In this document: piece by piece, positions 41,101 through 52,100 of the stretch | How positions within the stretch are numbered: the stretch's first letter is position 1 | Layout: the number at the start of each line of letters is the position of its first letter | Notes under the pieces: generated by a model | The model's input: the letters and a program-made list of their open reading frames with translations, nothing else | Told to the model about the DNA's origin: nothing | The model's database searches: none | Program-made: the position numbers and the translations under genes | Assembly: GCA_012064415.1 (NCBI GenBank) | Contig: SSNU01000053.1 | Location: 124,001-188,000 of the forward strand | Length of the DNA: 64,000 nt | Direction of reading: 5' to 3' | From: Gyrodactylus bullatarudis | Lineage: Eukaryota > Platyhelminthes > Monogenea > Gyrodactylidea > Gyrodactylidae

Positions 41101-42233
41101 ACTATTACTTTGTGATGAAAAAACTGATCAAGGACCAAAACTTTCGTCTCTCCTCAATGAAAAATGAGTCAGCTCTAACTCTAACGAAATATTTTGAACT
41201 CTACGTTAGGTTCTTAAATAAATCAGATGATATCATTTTGGATAGGCTCAACAGTTTTGTTCAAAAGACTATCAATGGATTCTACAAACAAGATGCTACG
41301 TTTCTAGAAATACTTATAACTCTAATTCAGATCAAGATGTCATTAAAACTCAATTATCTTTTTGAACTAAATTATATATCAGAAAATTATCACCTGGAGA
41401 ATTTGGAACATTCGAATAAAATGAAAATTTTGAAGTCAATTTTGAATATTGACAAGAACTCGTTGACAGATTGTGAACTGGAGAGAGAAGAACATTCAGA
41501 CAGTACACATCATCGTCATTTCATTTATTCTGCATATGAAAGCAGGAATTGTGAGAGACTAGTGATTGATCTAAAGTCAGAAGAAAACATTAACAGTCTT
41601 CAACTAGTCATATATCTTCCCACCTGTTTTCTACCAGATATTCGTTCAGTAAAACAAAACCTCAACTCTGATCTCAACAATAATCTCGAAAAGAGGTTCT
41701 CTTTCGATTTTTCAACCAATAAACTTGAAATATTAGGAGAGAGTATTAAGCAAAAAGATGAAATCGAATTTAAATTCAATTTGGATAGAATCTGCCAGTC
41801 TACATCTAAGCCAATGTTCCGATTTCACACAATTGACCTTTTAAATAATGGAAAAATTATTCAAAATATTTCCAGAACATTTAATGAATGCACTATGAAG
41901 GATTTTGAAGATGAAATCATTCTTCCTGAAAGTAATTTGAACGCTGTAAATATGAGAAACGCTATATGTTTATCTGTCTCGTATTTTGAAGTCAATGAAG
42001 TTAAACGAAAGATTTCTTTTGACAAAAACAACATATTCGAGATAAGCGATCAAGTTAAAGAGCCTTTAATCACTATTATCATAATTGAGAATAGCACTAT
42101 CCAAAAAACACCTTTCAGTGACCGAAAAGCATTATTTAATATCATTTTATCAGATGGAGAATTTTCCTGTCCAAGATTAGAATTATTCAAGAACTTTATC
42201 AGAGTTTACGAAGAGGAATTTCCAAATATTTGA
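38136..42233 (+). CDS. TEP-C: shortened macroglobulin paralogue without thioester site, keeping the four-cysteine module
   Basis: An intronless 1365-residue frame with signal peptide (MPKFILIFTILSIHKIYSQ). The N-terminal macroglobulin domains align by order with TEP-A and TEP-B (NKPVYGLGENMHF replaces the IYRPGE motif). A cysteine module at 510-540 keeps the spacing x12-x7-x8 and ends FTGPNC, but has lost the GHY core. No GCGEQ or variant exists; the corresponding segment reads IADFKCNIETLEVYLSTLAYL. The helical thioester domain is reduced, which accounts for most of the 290-residue difference from the other two. The C-terminal extension is retained. An open frame of this length argues for a functional secreted protein rather than a pseudogene. 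Possible roles are a non-covalent inhibitor, a decoy or a binding partner of TEP-A or TEP-B. Confidence 0.85.
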   Translation: MPKFILIFTILSIHKIYSQVNLLHGKIRNNLPEYLFPGYKTTGHFKYEIPEEIFENSLFLTYYLQSDYIDLCQETIEMERTSSLTYHGDFEINFIENLVKNPVLKVEVRDSNKTLLDRYYKNIKLFPIKSIVKVIPNKPVYGLGENMHFTLVQILPENFLHLAPISNTSSCDLSANVHSNQTVIIINLYDSNDDLKNQWKIVAASNTEESIKNYKFQIEHDYKTGVWRLEVQIDGQVVDSETFTVNYNYKRVSFDVSLNESQYNENEIELRMCTFQFIGSVLSGRVCAEFKDGKSSRLKCQEFKETSKSTCTLVIKEFPPEYSYGATMFPKKFTVDAYLFSSTLIKPIMKSAHYFKLSSDIIFEDEDLELDRNLPKLLRIRSERENDAFEFEISDFLSAKYFKITGGIRNEPVELILPPWSPKLVFHYKNTKSKFIYNDKIFKAKPQSEKWNLWPSDRYKLDKDQCIDEDFNIQIISSQSLSAKVLLIGNIYEKDRDFVQRVRIKPHPPCSPAHDIGGGNFFCVNSNKFECFEKFTGPNCLYEKCSYDSAKEKICVKNNEMLDPTTQSFYHYSISINLSKVNNSIVYGTIKIEDENDVRKFVIENIRKCISQPKKKGIKVYDCVESEGYQHLDEIIQNAKIQRIEEYMEKSQRKNDIIHLKNAYDLPRNYELRYDSKLDAYIKYFQTAKQFNENRSKERITEKPVEPDFHSDNLVSYNICKRLDDNSIEVTQRVSEEFSLSDCILDFNLPESVNINEVITAPLVLNLEILRKNFRFALLEMVLSNTDGRHDIQPKKIVYCVSSNDVEKKFNFNLFMNTTGQNDYKLNLNLHSNHKACLYEKDRQLEESNFISTTMRYSVNVFDIETEIEYKNYCNSVRIEKLKSNIYSNIPKELIKLNIADFKCNIETLEVYLSTLAYLKSHDFFEFTKTKENAMESLEKCFEDLKMSVHTRIKLFNIVNLYNDLDLFDTNSIKPRADDELTTDMATLNYYFVMKKLIKDQNFRLSSMKNESALTLTKYFELYVRFLNKSDDIILDRLNSFVQKTINGFYKQDATFLEILITLIQIKMSLKLNYLFELNYISENYHLENLEHSNKMKILKSILNIDKNSLTDCELEREEHSDSTHHRHFIYSAYESRNCERLVIDLKSEENINSLQLVIYLPTCFLPDIRSVKQNLNSDLNNNLEKRFSFDFSTNKLEILGESIKQKDEIEFKFNLDRICQSTSKPMFRFHTIDLLNNGKIIQNISRTFNECTMKDFEDEIILPESNLNAVNMRNAICLSVSYFEVNEVKRKISFDKNNIFEISDQVKEPLITIIIIENSTIQKTPFSDRKALFNIILSDGEFSCPRLELFKNFIRVYEEEFPNI

Positions 42234-42289
42234 ACTGAATATATGATACAATTGCTCAGATTTTATTGATTTATTATTACTATGATCTT

Positions 42290-42295
42290 AATAAA
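42290..42295 (+). promoter_or_regulatory. polyadenylation signal of TEP-C
   Basis: AATAAA 57 bp after the TEP-C stop. Confidence 0.5.
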
Positions 42296-44576
42296 GATAA
42301 AAACCATTACTTATTTCTTCTATTGAATTTTGCCATATTTCATATTCAAATTATTTGGAATCAATACCAAATAATATCTGAATCGGTGATAACTTTCCAT
42401 TTAACAAATTGTGGATTAATTGATTTCAATTTTTTTCAGCTTTTTAATCTGATGTTTATTCATTGTCTAAAAATAGTTACAATAATGTAATTTTATCTGA
42501 AGAAAAAATGCGAAATATGATCTTTTCAATATGAACTGCTAGTTGGATCTAAATTTAGATTACTCGAAATTTGTACTAGATTTTGTCCAATACAGTATTC
42601 ATGTTGAACAAAATTACAAAACATGTATGAATATTTGATATTCTTAGCTAAACTGTCAACAGATATTCATGACAGTGATGATATTGAAAAATGAATAACA
42701 AATCTTAGAAATAAATTGAATCCAGTGAAAGATCAACTTTCCTAAAATATTCAGACAAATATCAGGAGTGAACAAGGAATTCTATTATAAATTCAACTAA
42801 CTATACATCTAATCCTACAAAAATAAACTAGCCGAATAATGGAATGTCATGGTTTTTTTGATATTTTAGAGAATCTCCCACCAAAAGAACAGAAATGTTA
42901 TGAAATGATAATAGCTGATATTTTTACATCCATTATTTCATCGTTAAATTTAGTCTATGAATGAATGAATGTTTAATTTTTTAGGGTGTGATGGGTTGAA
43001 TTCTCTTGACTCCGTCAAATAAAAATCATTTCACACGTGATATTTTGTCAATAAGTAACTATATTTGAGAGAAGTGGTATTATTTAGCGGAATTTATTGA
43101 CACTTAGAGATTCGGGCTGTCATTCTAAGATATGGTCATTGAAAACTCATGATTTCTTGTTTTGTTAAATATTTTTCGGTTTAAATTTCATCTATTTTAA
43201 AATATCATTTCTGAAACTTTTAAAAGATGATAAAATTAATGAAATTTTAAGGAGAAAAATTATCTTGGAACTTGATGATTTTTCCCTTCTCACTAAGATA
43301 AGTTATCTTAGGTAACTAGATCTGCTACGGTTATATTTAATTAATTATTGAAGAGCTCCATGACCCTCGCTGGATTGTTTTTATAAAATAACCTTCAAGT
43401 CTACTATAGAAACTGTAAGGAACTGGATTATTACCAGAATTATTTGTAACCATTCCGAAGTCTAAGACACTGGTAGTCATAAAAAATAAAGGTCTCATAC
43501 GACACCAGACCACTCATTTTGAAGGTATTTTTATAACCAAAAAGATAACCTGGATCATTTGGATTTATCGGATATTCTCGAAAGGTCTTGTGAGTTTTAC
43601 ATTTCTTTGAATTAATACGTTATAAAATTTAAAGTTTCATTTTTTATTTTATTTCACTCTTTTGTTTTTTGTTGAACTTTGAGTTAGTTTGTTGTGTAAA
43701 ATAGAAGGATTAATTTTTTTGATTTTGAAGCAAGCTTTGGCATTTGAAATTGAAAATGGAAAAAATTTGTAAAAAATCACACTTCAAAAACCTAACTGTT
43801 GAGCCTGTTTTCGATCAGGTAACCAGAAGCCAATAGCAGATTCGGAAAGCTCATTTTAATCTAGATAGCTTTTTAAAATTTTAGAAAAATCTTATCGGAA
43901 AGTCAATTAATCCTAAAAAACATGACAAAATTTTCAAAAAAATGTCAATCAAGCGCCAGTTAAAAAAATTATCAACCCCTAAACATTTCATACCGATCGA
44001 CGCAGAATTTAATTTTTCATGCAATTGCGAAAAAATTAACAGGACAACGTTTATGATTTTCGCGAAAATAAATTTTTAAACTTGGGAAATTTGGAATTTT
44101 CGTTTTTTCTGATTACCTCAGAAGTTATTGAGAATTATTCAGATCTGAGAACAGATATGGAATCAGCACAAGAATTTAATTCTTTCATAGATCTTAATTT
44201 TGAATTTTCTATGACCCCAGTGAGATAGATCTACTTGTTAGCAACAATTTTGCACCTAATTTAACTTTACAGTTTTAACAATAAACTTGTGTCCTTGTCC
44301 TCAGGGCTGAAATAACATGGCCAATCACTGAAATTGTCAGGAAGGGTTGGGTATATGGCTGATCCATGAAAAAATTAAAAACTTAATGCAGGAGATTATA
44401 CCCGTTAAATTTGAATATGCCATTACAGTAAGCTTCATAAAAATTGAGAGTTAAACCGGACGGCATGGACTTTTTTTTTCTTGATTATTTTTATTCATAA
44501 AATCAGCATTCAACATTGGTTAGCATTTGTAAATTAGTTATAATAATTCTTGTAGCTTGATAAATTTGTAACTGAA
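42296..44576. other. intergenic, no gene seen
   Basis: About 2.3 kb of AT-rich sequence. The part from about 43730 to 44470 is less AT-monotonous and may be an old repeat, but I found no partner in the window and no open frame. Confidence 0.4.
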
Positions 44577-44585
44577 TTTATTCTT

Positions 44586-45233
44586 GGGTTAATTCCAAAA
44601 ATCACCCCAAGAAAATTTTTTTTTCCAAAAATCACCCCAAAGTAAAATTTCAACTTTTTACCTCGAATCAATTATTCTCATTTCAAAATTCCCTTCTTAT
44701 TGAATGGCGTAACTTGAATGATTCAAATTATCTATCTCTCTATAAGTTTCTGAAAGATTGAAAGTGAACGTTCTCCTTATATAGAACCTTTGATGGAAAA
44801 AGCCTCACACGAATCTAGATTCTTACAAATTTTTGCTATACCGAAAGAAGATTTATTTCTTGTTTCTCAAGATCGAAATAGTGAAATAAGAAGAGTTATT
44901 AACTTCACCAAACTCCAATGTTCTTGTAGTTTGCAAAAATTAATGAATATCCCTGTTAGCATCTGTATGTCGTGGCTAAAAAGTTAGAAGTTGTTTATAA
45001 AAAGTATGCCCGATATGAATACAAAATAATCTCCTTGAAAGCAGCTTACTCGGAGATTATCATGCTTCGTGACGTCGAAAATCTGATGGAGTCAGAACTT
45101 GAAGGTTAAAAATATGGAAGACCATGCAAAATGTGTAAAATATCAAGCGCTGAAAAAAGGTAGAGAAATTATTAAATTAAATTATTTCTTATTATTAAAT
45201 AAAAATATTTGGGGTGATTTTTGGAATTAACCC
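44586..45233 (+). mobile_element. 648-bp inverted-repeat DNA element, copy B, with near-perfect 9-bp target-site duplication
   Basis: It starts GGGTTAATTCC and ends GGAATTAACCC. The left arm has the same doubled CCAAAAATCACCCCAA unit as copy A (4313-5004). Flanks are TTTATTCTT (44577-44585) and TTTATTCAT (45234-45242), 8 of 9 identical. The interior aligns with the reverse complement of copy A over most of its length, including segments coding for KLEV, SLKAAYS and SELEG-like peptides in both copies. A 65-codon frame at 44790-44987 is not intact in copy A. Confidence 0.85.
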
Positions 45234-45242
45234 TTTATTCAT

Positions 45243-46147
45243 AGGTTTCCTCCTATTCAATGTTAATTTAAATTCATCGTCTAACAAGAAAAAAATAATA
45301 ATTTATGGCCTATCATGGTAATCAAAAAAATTCGAATCTATAATTTGAACTGTGATTTGTATAATTTGTATTTTTTTCTAAAATATGATCCCTGTTTCCG
45401 CAGTATACTATAAATTCTAAAGTATTCTTTTAGTAAGACTTCTTTTGATTGGATTGTAAAAGCAGAAAAATCGCATTCTTAATATGTCTTCATATTGAAT
45501 TTTTATTCGTTCATAAAGATTCTTTATACATGGAAAAGATAATGTATCATCATCATTAGTTATTGTTAGTGAATACATGATTTTATAATATGTATTGAGT
45601 TCATATTAATATATTTTCATATTGTAATCATGTTATCTCATCTTTCTATTAATAATTCTTTTTTTTTGAAAATAATGATTCCTTTTTATCAACATATTTT
45701 CTATATGTAATTTCATAGATTGATTTGTATTTGTGACTTTGTAATACATCGAGTATGATAATTCTCAATTATGTGAGTATACTGCATATTTTTCTTTTTT
45801 CATTCTAATGAATACTTTATAGGTTTATCATGTAGCAAAATTTCAAGTTTTGAAAATATAATTTCTCAAAGTTTTTTCAAAGCTCATAATTGATGTAGCT
45901 CTCTCAATTTGGTTTTTATTTATATTAGTTTCTTTTAAAAATAACTTAAATACAAATTTTTCGTTTATTTAAAAAAAATTGGAATTTTTCGAGCTTAAGT
46001 TATAATGAAAGTCATGGAGGGGGCAACTTTTATCATGTCCATCAAAATTGGAATGTATTCTTTCTTGTTGGTTATAATTGCTAAATGCAAAAAAGAATTT
46101 GAATTTATCTTGGAATTGTAAATAAATAAATTCGTATAATTCATCGA
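45243..46147. other. intergenic: 3' flank of the CELF gene
   Basis: AT-rich. The part near 46147 is the CELF 3' UTR by position (minus strand). No other gene seen. Confidence 0.4.
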
Positions 46148-49100
46148 TTAATAGGGTCGGGTACTATCTCCCTTTGGACGTTTAAGTTGAACTTTTAAGC
46201 GTTTCGTGCCAATTTGGAAACCGTTCATAGTTTGAATGGCGTTACTGGCTGATATGCAACTATCGAAGCTGACAAAACCTAAAAAATGCGAAAAAATTAC
46301 TTCAGAAGCCCAATTCGAAATTCAAAATATTTCTCACCGAAACATTTACTTTGATTAGTTGCGCGATCAACGTAAACTTTAGCACTAATTACCGTGCCAA
46401 AAGGCATAAACATCTGGGCCAATTCTTGGTCTCCAAACTCCTGAGGGAGGTGATATATGAAAAGATTGCATCCGTCCGGACCTAAAGAGTATGATTAATT
46501 TATTTGTACATCGTAAATACTCTTTTGCTGATAAATCTGATAATTTCTATTGACATGTTTTTACAGCATAATGAAATGACAATGGTTTCTTGTCAAGGAA
46601 TAAATGGGTAATACACTGTTTTTTAATGATCAGATGTTGATTCTAAATTTCTGATGAAAAGAAATCAGTGTATCACCTAAACAGAATTATGTTTTGCAAA
46701 GCACAACGTTGAGAAAAATAGAATATAACGTTATCATGAAGAGTCAATCAAAATGGGAGAATCAACTAAGGAAGTTTTGAAGATTTATTCCAGAAATCCA
46801 ATACGAGAGAAACGAGACGACTTTACGAATTTCATTGGACATGACGACATTTTTTCCTGATTCCCAAATGAACTCAAAAAATACACGTGAACCATCAAAT
46901 TGAAATTACAAACAATCCATAATAATTACAATACGAACTAGATATGCAAGTTTGCATAGTACGATGCAAACATAACACAATAGTAAAAGATCCTTGAACA
47001 ACTTTTATCAATGGTCATGGGATATTATAACGGATATTATTTCAAAGTTTAGCTAGCCAACTTTTAAAAGGAACATATCCATCCATTAAAAATATATGTT
47101 ACCGTTAATCTTGTTACTCTTGATAGTCTTAAGACTACCTGATAGTCTTAAGACTAACGGCATAGCTTGATAAACTTATTACCAGGTTTTAAGATTAACA
47201 AGCTATAAAATATAGTTTGTTGATCTTGATACTTGGTAATAAGTTTGGCTGACTGAATTAAATTTTTCAAACTGATATCATTATACGGGTTCATAGTCTT
47301 TTTGATTTCCATTAAATCTTTCACTTTGTTTATCGTTTAAACAATCTAATAGTGTAGGGTCCCTACTTGGAACTTCCTTTACGATTGTAACCGGCTAGTT
47401 TGTTAAACTTAAGACTATCAAGTAGTCTTAAGACTATCAAAGATTTCAGTTAATCTTGTTACCGAGTAACAAGTTTAACAAACCATTCCGTTAGTCTTAA
47501 GACTATCAAAGATTCCAAGACTATCAAGAGCAACAAGATTAACGGTAACATATACATGATTCCATTGATAAAATATCAACTTTTACAATAATCAAACAAT
47601 TTTCTACTGAAAACATCAACAAAGATAGAAAATCAAGATTGAGTGAGAAAACAGAGAGACCTTAATATAACACAAAATGAATGCAGAGACTATATCATGA
47701 CAAATTTTGACGTAAAGTTGGGAATCTCGTCAGTTGAATAGCACTTTTTTTCGGTGCTAATACCCACCAATTTTCAGATGGATTATTTATGTTTTCATTG
47801 AATTGAGGATAATTTGAGGTTAGCAATTGATGAGTATTCCCAGAGACTTGTTGGCTTGTGGGGATTGTATTAAAGGATTGTAAATTTGCTGGGCCATTTG
47901 GGTTGAACATTGGATTCATTCCTGGATTATCGTGAAAATTATGCTGTGGCATGGCTATTTTTATATATAAATTTATAGACGCAAATCTCAAACACGAATT
48001 ACAATATTAATCATTGAAATTAACATAACCCGATAAAAGTTATGTTTCGTTTTTTTTTAATATTTCATTTGAGTTAACTAACCTGTTAAAATGAGGTCTT
48101 TCGTTCCTTCTTTATGTTGAACTTGAAGGTTCAATGCTTGGTGAGCGAATGCACAAAGCGGATTTTGAGGAATTATGTCTGCATTAAACAATTTAGGTCG
48201 ATCAAAAAGTTAAGAACTCTTAATAACTGTAAACTAACCGGTAGGAAAAGAGGGTATCGGTTGGTAAAGTTGAGATACTGGATCAGTATTTAGACCAGAG
48301 AGCGAACCAATTCCAATTGAAGGAGTGGGAACTAGAAAGATGCATGAATAATTTGAATAAATTAATTTATTTTTCTTAAAACCCACGTCCATTCATTGTG
48401 TGTATATTGGGAGCAAAAGAGTTGAAAGGATTTTGAAGTTGTTGGGCAGCGTTTTGTTGGTGAGGTAAGAGATTAGCATTTGAGGTAGCTACAGCTGCCA
48501 TTGCTGCTGCAATAGCTGAATGACCCCCATTGGAAATTGAAATTGATGTATGATTAACAGCTTCGTTTTGTGAGTGGCTCTGGTTCGTTGCCGAACTAAC
48601 AGAAGAATCAGTGCTTAGTGAAAGACACTCCGCAGATTGATTAGTTGATATTCCATGGTTATTATTTGTTGCATTTCCTGTTGTATTATTGGAAGAAATT
48701 GAATTTTGTGAATTAATTGGACTGGAAGTATTATTCAAATTCACTGCTGGTTGTGGATGAGAATTAAGAAATGCTAAAGAGCTAAGGGAACTTGGAGGTA
48801 TATTCTGCATTGTGTTGAGAACCGGAGAATTTGCAGCCTGTGTCGGCATTAGAAGAGTATTATTATGTAATGTTGACTGAATCTGTAGAGCAAATGCTGC
48901 CATCGGATTGATATATCCAGCTGATTGTGCAGCGGTCTAATCATGAAATTAGATATTTGAATAAAGTGGTCATTTTTTTTATTGAGACTAATATTTTAAA
49001 TATATTAATTCACCTCTAATATTTGATTGTAATTCGCATTGGCCAATTGGGCCAGGTTTGGATTAAGAAGAGCCATTGGTCCAATAAGTTGCTGGAATTT

Positions 49101-52100
49101 GCGCGTCTGACGCTCCTTTTCAGTGTCTGCAAATTTAACAACTATACTCGACGAGGCTCCCTAAAATTGAAGAAACAACGATTAGAAATTTCATTTTTTA
49201 CCCAATAAAAACGTTTACAAAATAACTCACAGGAATAGTCTGACTACCATGAAGAGCGTTAATTGCAGAGTTTGCCTCATCTCTGCTGGTGTATTTAACA
49301 AATGCACATCCTAAAAATATATAAAAATAAATTCAATCATAAGATACTTCACAGAATAAATTTTAATGAAAAGAATTTCTCTTGGAACATTTGCTTTTAA
49401 TTTAATTGAAAAGATAACACACCTTTACTGTTGCCGTTTTGATCTCTTAAAATTGTACATTCCTCTATAGTTCCAAAGGGTTCAAACATCTTCTTTACAT
49501 CTTCCTCGTTTTGTTGCTTGCTCAACATGCCGACAAATAGTTTTCGTTCCTCTAAAATATTGTTTAAAATTAATTAGTTTTTTTACCTCCTGCATTTTGA
49601 TTTGTTTTTGTATTTTTTATTTGCCCAAATTTAACCTCAGGTGTTACTGGTGTTTTTGTGGTAACAATATTTTCAGCTTCTCCAGTCATTATGAAATTTA
49701 TATTCAACCCAAATGTTCAAGTGCCAACAAGTCTCGGGAATAATCACCTGCTAATCAGGGATTTTTTGGTATAAAAAGGTTAAGTTTCCTCACCAAACCA
49801 AATTCAATGAGCAATAGACTGAGTATAATTATAAATACTTTTGAGAGAGTATTTTATATTTATTTATGTTCTCCATCTTCCCATTTTTTGAGGAGCCAAT
49901 CAGAATGAGCTAAGTAGGCGGATACAGAAGAAAGAGTTTGAGTAATAGGGAATTATTTTTATCCTCATGATTTCATCCCATCCTTCTTTTTTACTATACA
50001 AATGCATATGTAATGATATAAAAATGTAGATTATAAATGATACATTGGTACACGAGAGGATAGTTCATCATGAGAAATACTAGTAAAGAATTACTCATAC
50101 TTTTTTTGTGTATAGGAATGGTATCAATGTTGGATGGGAGTTGATAAAAATAAAGCAGACTCCAGAGGGAATAGAAAAAGTTTTACATCCACTCTCAATA
50201 AAAAATCAATAATGTTAATGAGTCATACGATACATTTTTAAAAAAAATTCACGATTATACTTTCTAGTAGATTGAACATCAATTAAATATATTTTACACA
50301 AATATTATGTTTAACGTACCAGTCTTGCGTTCACCATCTGCTGGTTTCACTTGGAGGGGTCTAGCCATCTAAAAATTAAAGATTTTAGATCAAACTAACT
50401 CATCTATGCAATTTCAATCAATTAAATTTCAATAATCAAAAATTATTATTTCATTTTCTAATACTAATAAGAAACTGAAGGTAAAATATCCAAAATCTAC
50501 AAATAAATCAAGCATAAAACAGGAAACTTATCATGGTTATTCAATAAATTTAGGAATCGGATAAAAATTCCTGAAAAATCTTTCTTTTATATTAATATCA
50601 ATGAGTTGACTTCAATTATAATTTTTCATGTGTAATAAATCGAGCATAAATTTGCATGATTCAAGTTTGAAATAAAGTGAGCTTTTTTAGGAAGGGAAGT
50701 CAAGGAAATTTTTTGTACGTAAGAAAAAAATGCTGAAAGCATTGAAATGAATTGAAGCCAGGAAGTGATAACACAGGAGACTGTAAAAAGTAGAAAAAAT
50801 ATTCAGAGATGGATAGATAATCAATACACAAAATCAATTTTTATTTAATTCATTCTCTTTCAAGTCTGACTGTCTTGCCAAATGAGAATGGTCATTATTA
50901 ATTCTTTTTTATTCAGAGGATTCCCCTCAGATTCTTGTTTCACAAAAGGAAATGGAGAAAATGGGATGTGCCAAGTAAAAATAAAAGTTAACTAATTTCA
51001 CTTCCATGTCACTGGAGAAACAAAAGGATTTTCTGTTGCATTCTCATCGATGAATACAAATTAAACAAAGTTCAAAAAAAAGTTAGATAATGAGAATTAA
51101 GTTGCATTTGACAAATTTAAGTTTTTCAATTTATGGCTTTTACAATTTTTCATCAAGGAAACTAAATAGAATACCTGAAATGAGCAGTCACATTTATTTA
51201 ACTCGGTAATACTGAAACAAAACTTACTTCAACTGTAACGTGAAATCGTTTTTAGGCTAATCTTAGATCACTCTATGACTTTGAATTCAAACTCCAAGTT
51301 CAAAAAATGGATAATTTCTTTGAATTTTTTTTTTGAATTTGGATATAAAATAGTTTTCAAACATTTTCAAACCCTTTGAAACCTAAAAATTTGTACTGAA
51401 AATCATTATGGTAATTATAATTATAATGTAACTTCAACACAATTTAAAAATTAACGAAAAGCCTTGTTAAGGATTAATGACCTTTTTAATCTTAATTAGT
51501 TAGAATTAGAATTAGGTTTCAGTAATTCAATGTTATTACAAAAGGCTTAGTAAGCATTGCTTACTCTTACAAGTTATTCAATAGTGTGAGATATTTCGAG
51601 TTATGTTCAAATATTCGGAAAAGATTATATTCTGGATTGTGAAATAATTGAGCCGAAATTTTATTTTAAGATATTCAACAACAAAAAAACGATCTGACTA
51701 CTTAAAAGTGAACTATCTTTATCCTTAGGATTTTTTGGTTCATCATTTTTTGATAAATGATTGAATAATTTAAACAAAAACATAACAAAACCTTTGGTGG
51801 GAAATGAAAATTAAGAAATTATAAAAAACTATAAAAGCTTTGAAATTCGTATTTGCATTTGTAATTTGGAGTGCTTAAAAATTAAAAAGAATTCATGAAT
51901 CTCTAAAATACTTTTCAAGAAGAGTGCAGTTAGTAAATAATTTAGTTGTGGAATGGATAGATGAAAATACGCAAGTTTTTTCTTGAAGGATGGTTTCCTC
52001 TGATCATATCAATATCGTTTGAAATTCTCTTTAAAACGTGTAATCCAAAAGGAAATAAAAATTATTAATAATCGATATAAAGTGTCTAAAAATGAACTCA

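Noticed and set aside
44790..44987. 65-codon frame inside inverted-repeat copy B
   Set aside because: Disrupted in copy A and starts at an arbitrary ATG. Treated as part of the element.
47100..47520. CRISPR-like array
   Set aside because: The repeats are palindromic modules at irregular spacing within inverted termini, in an animal intron.
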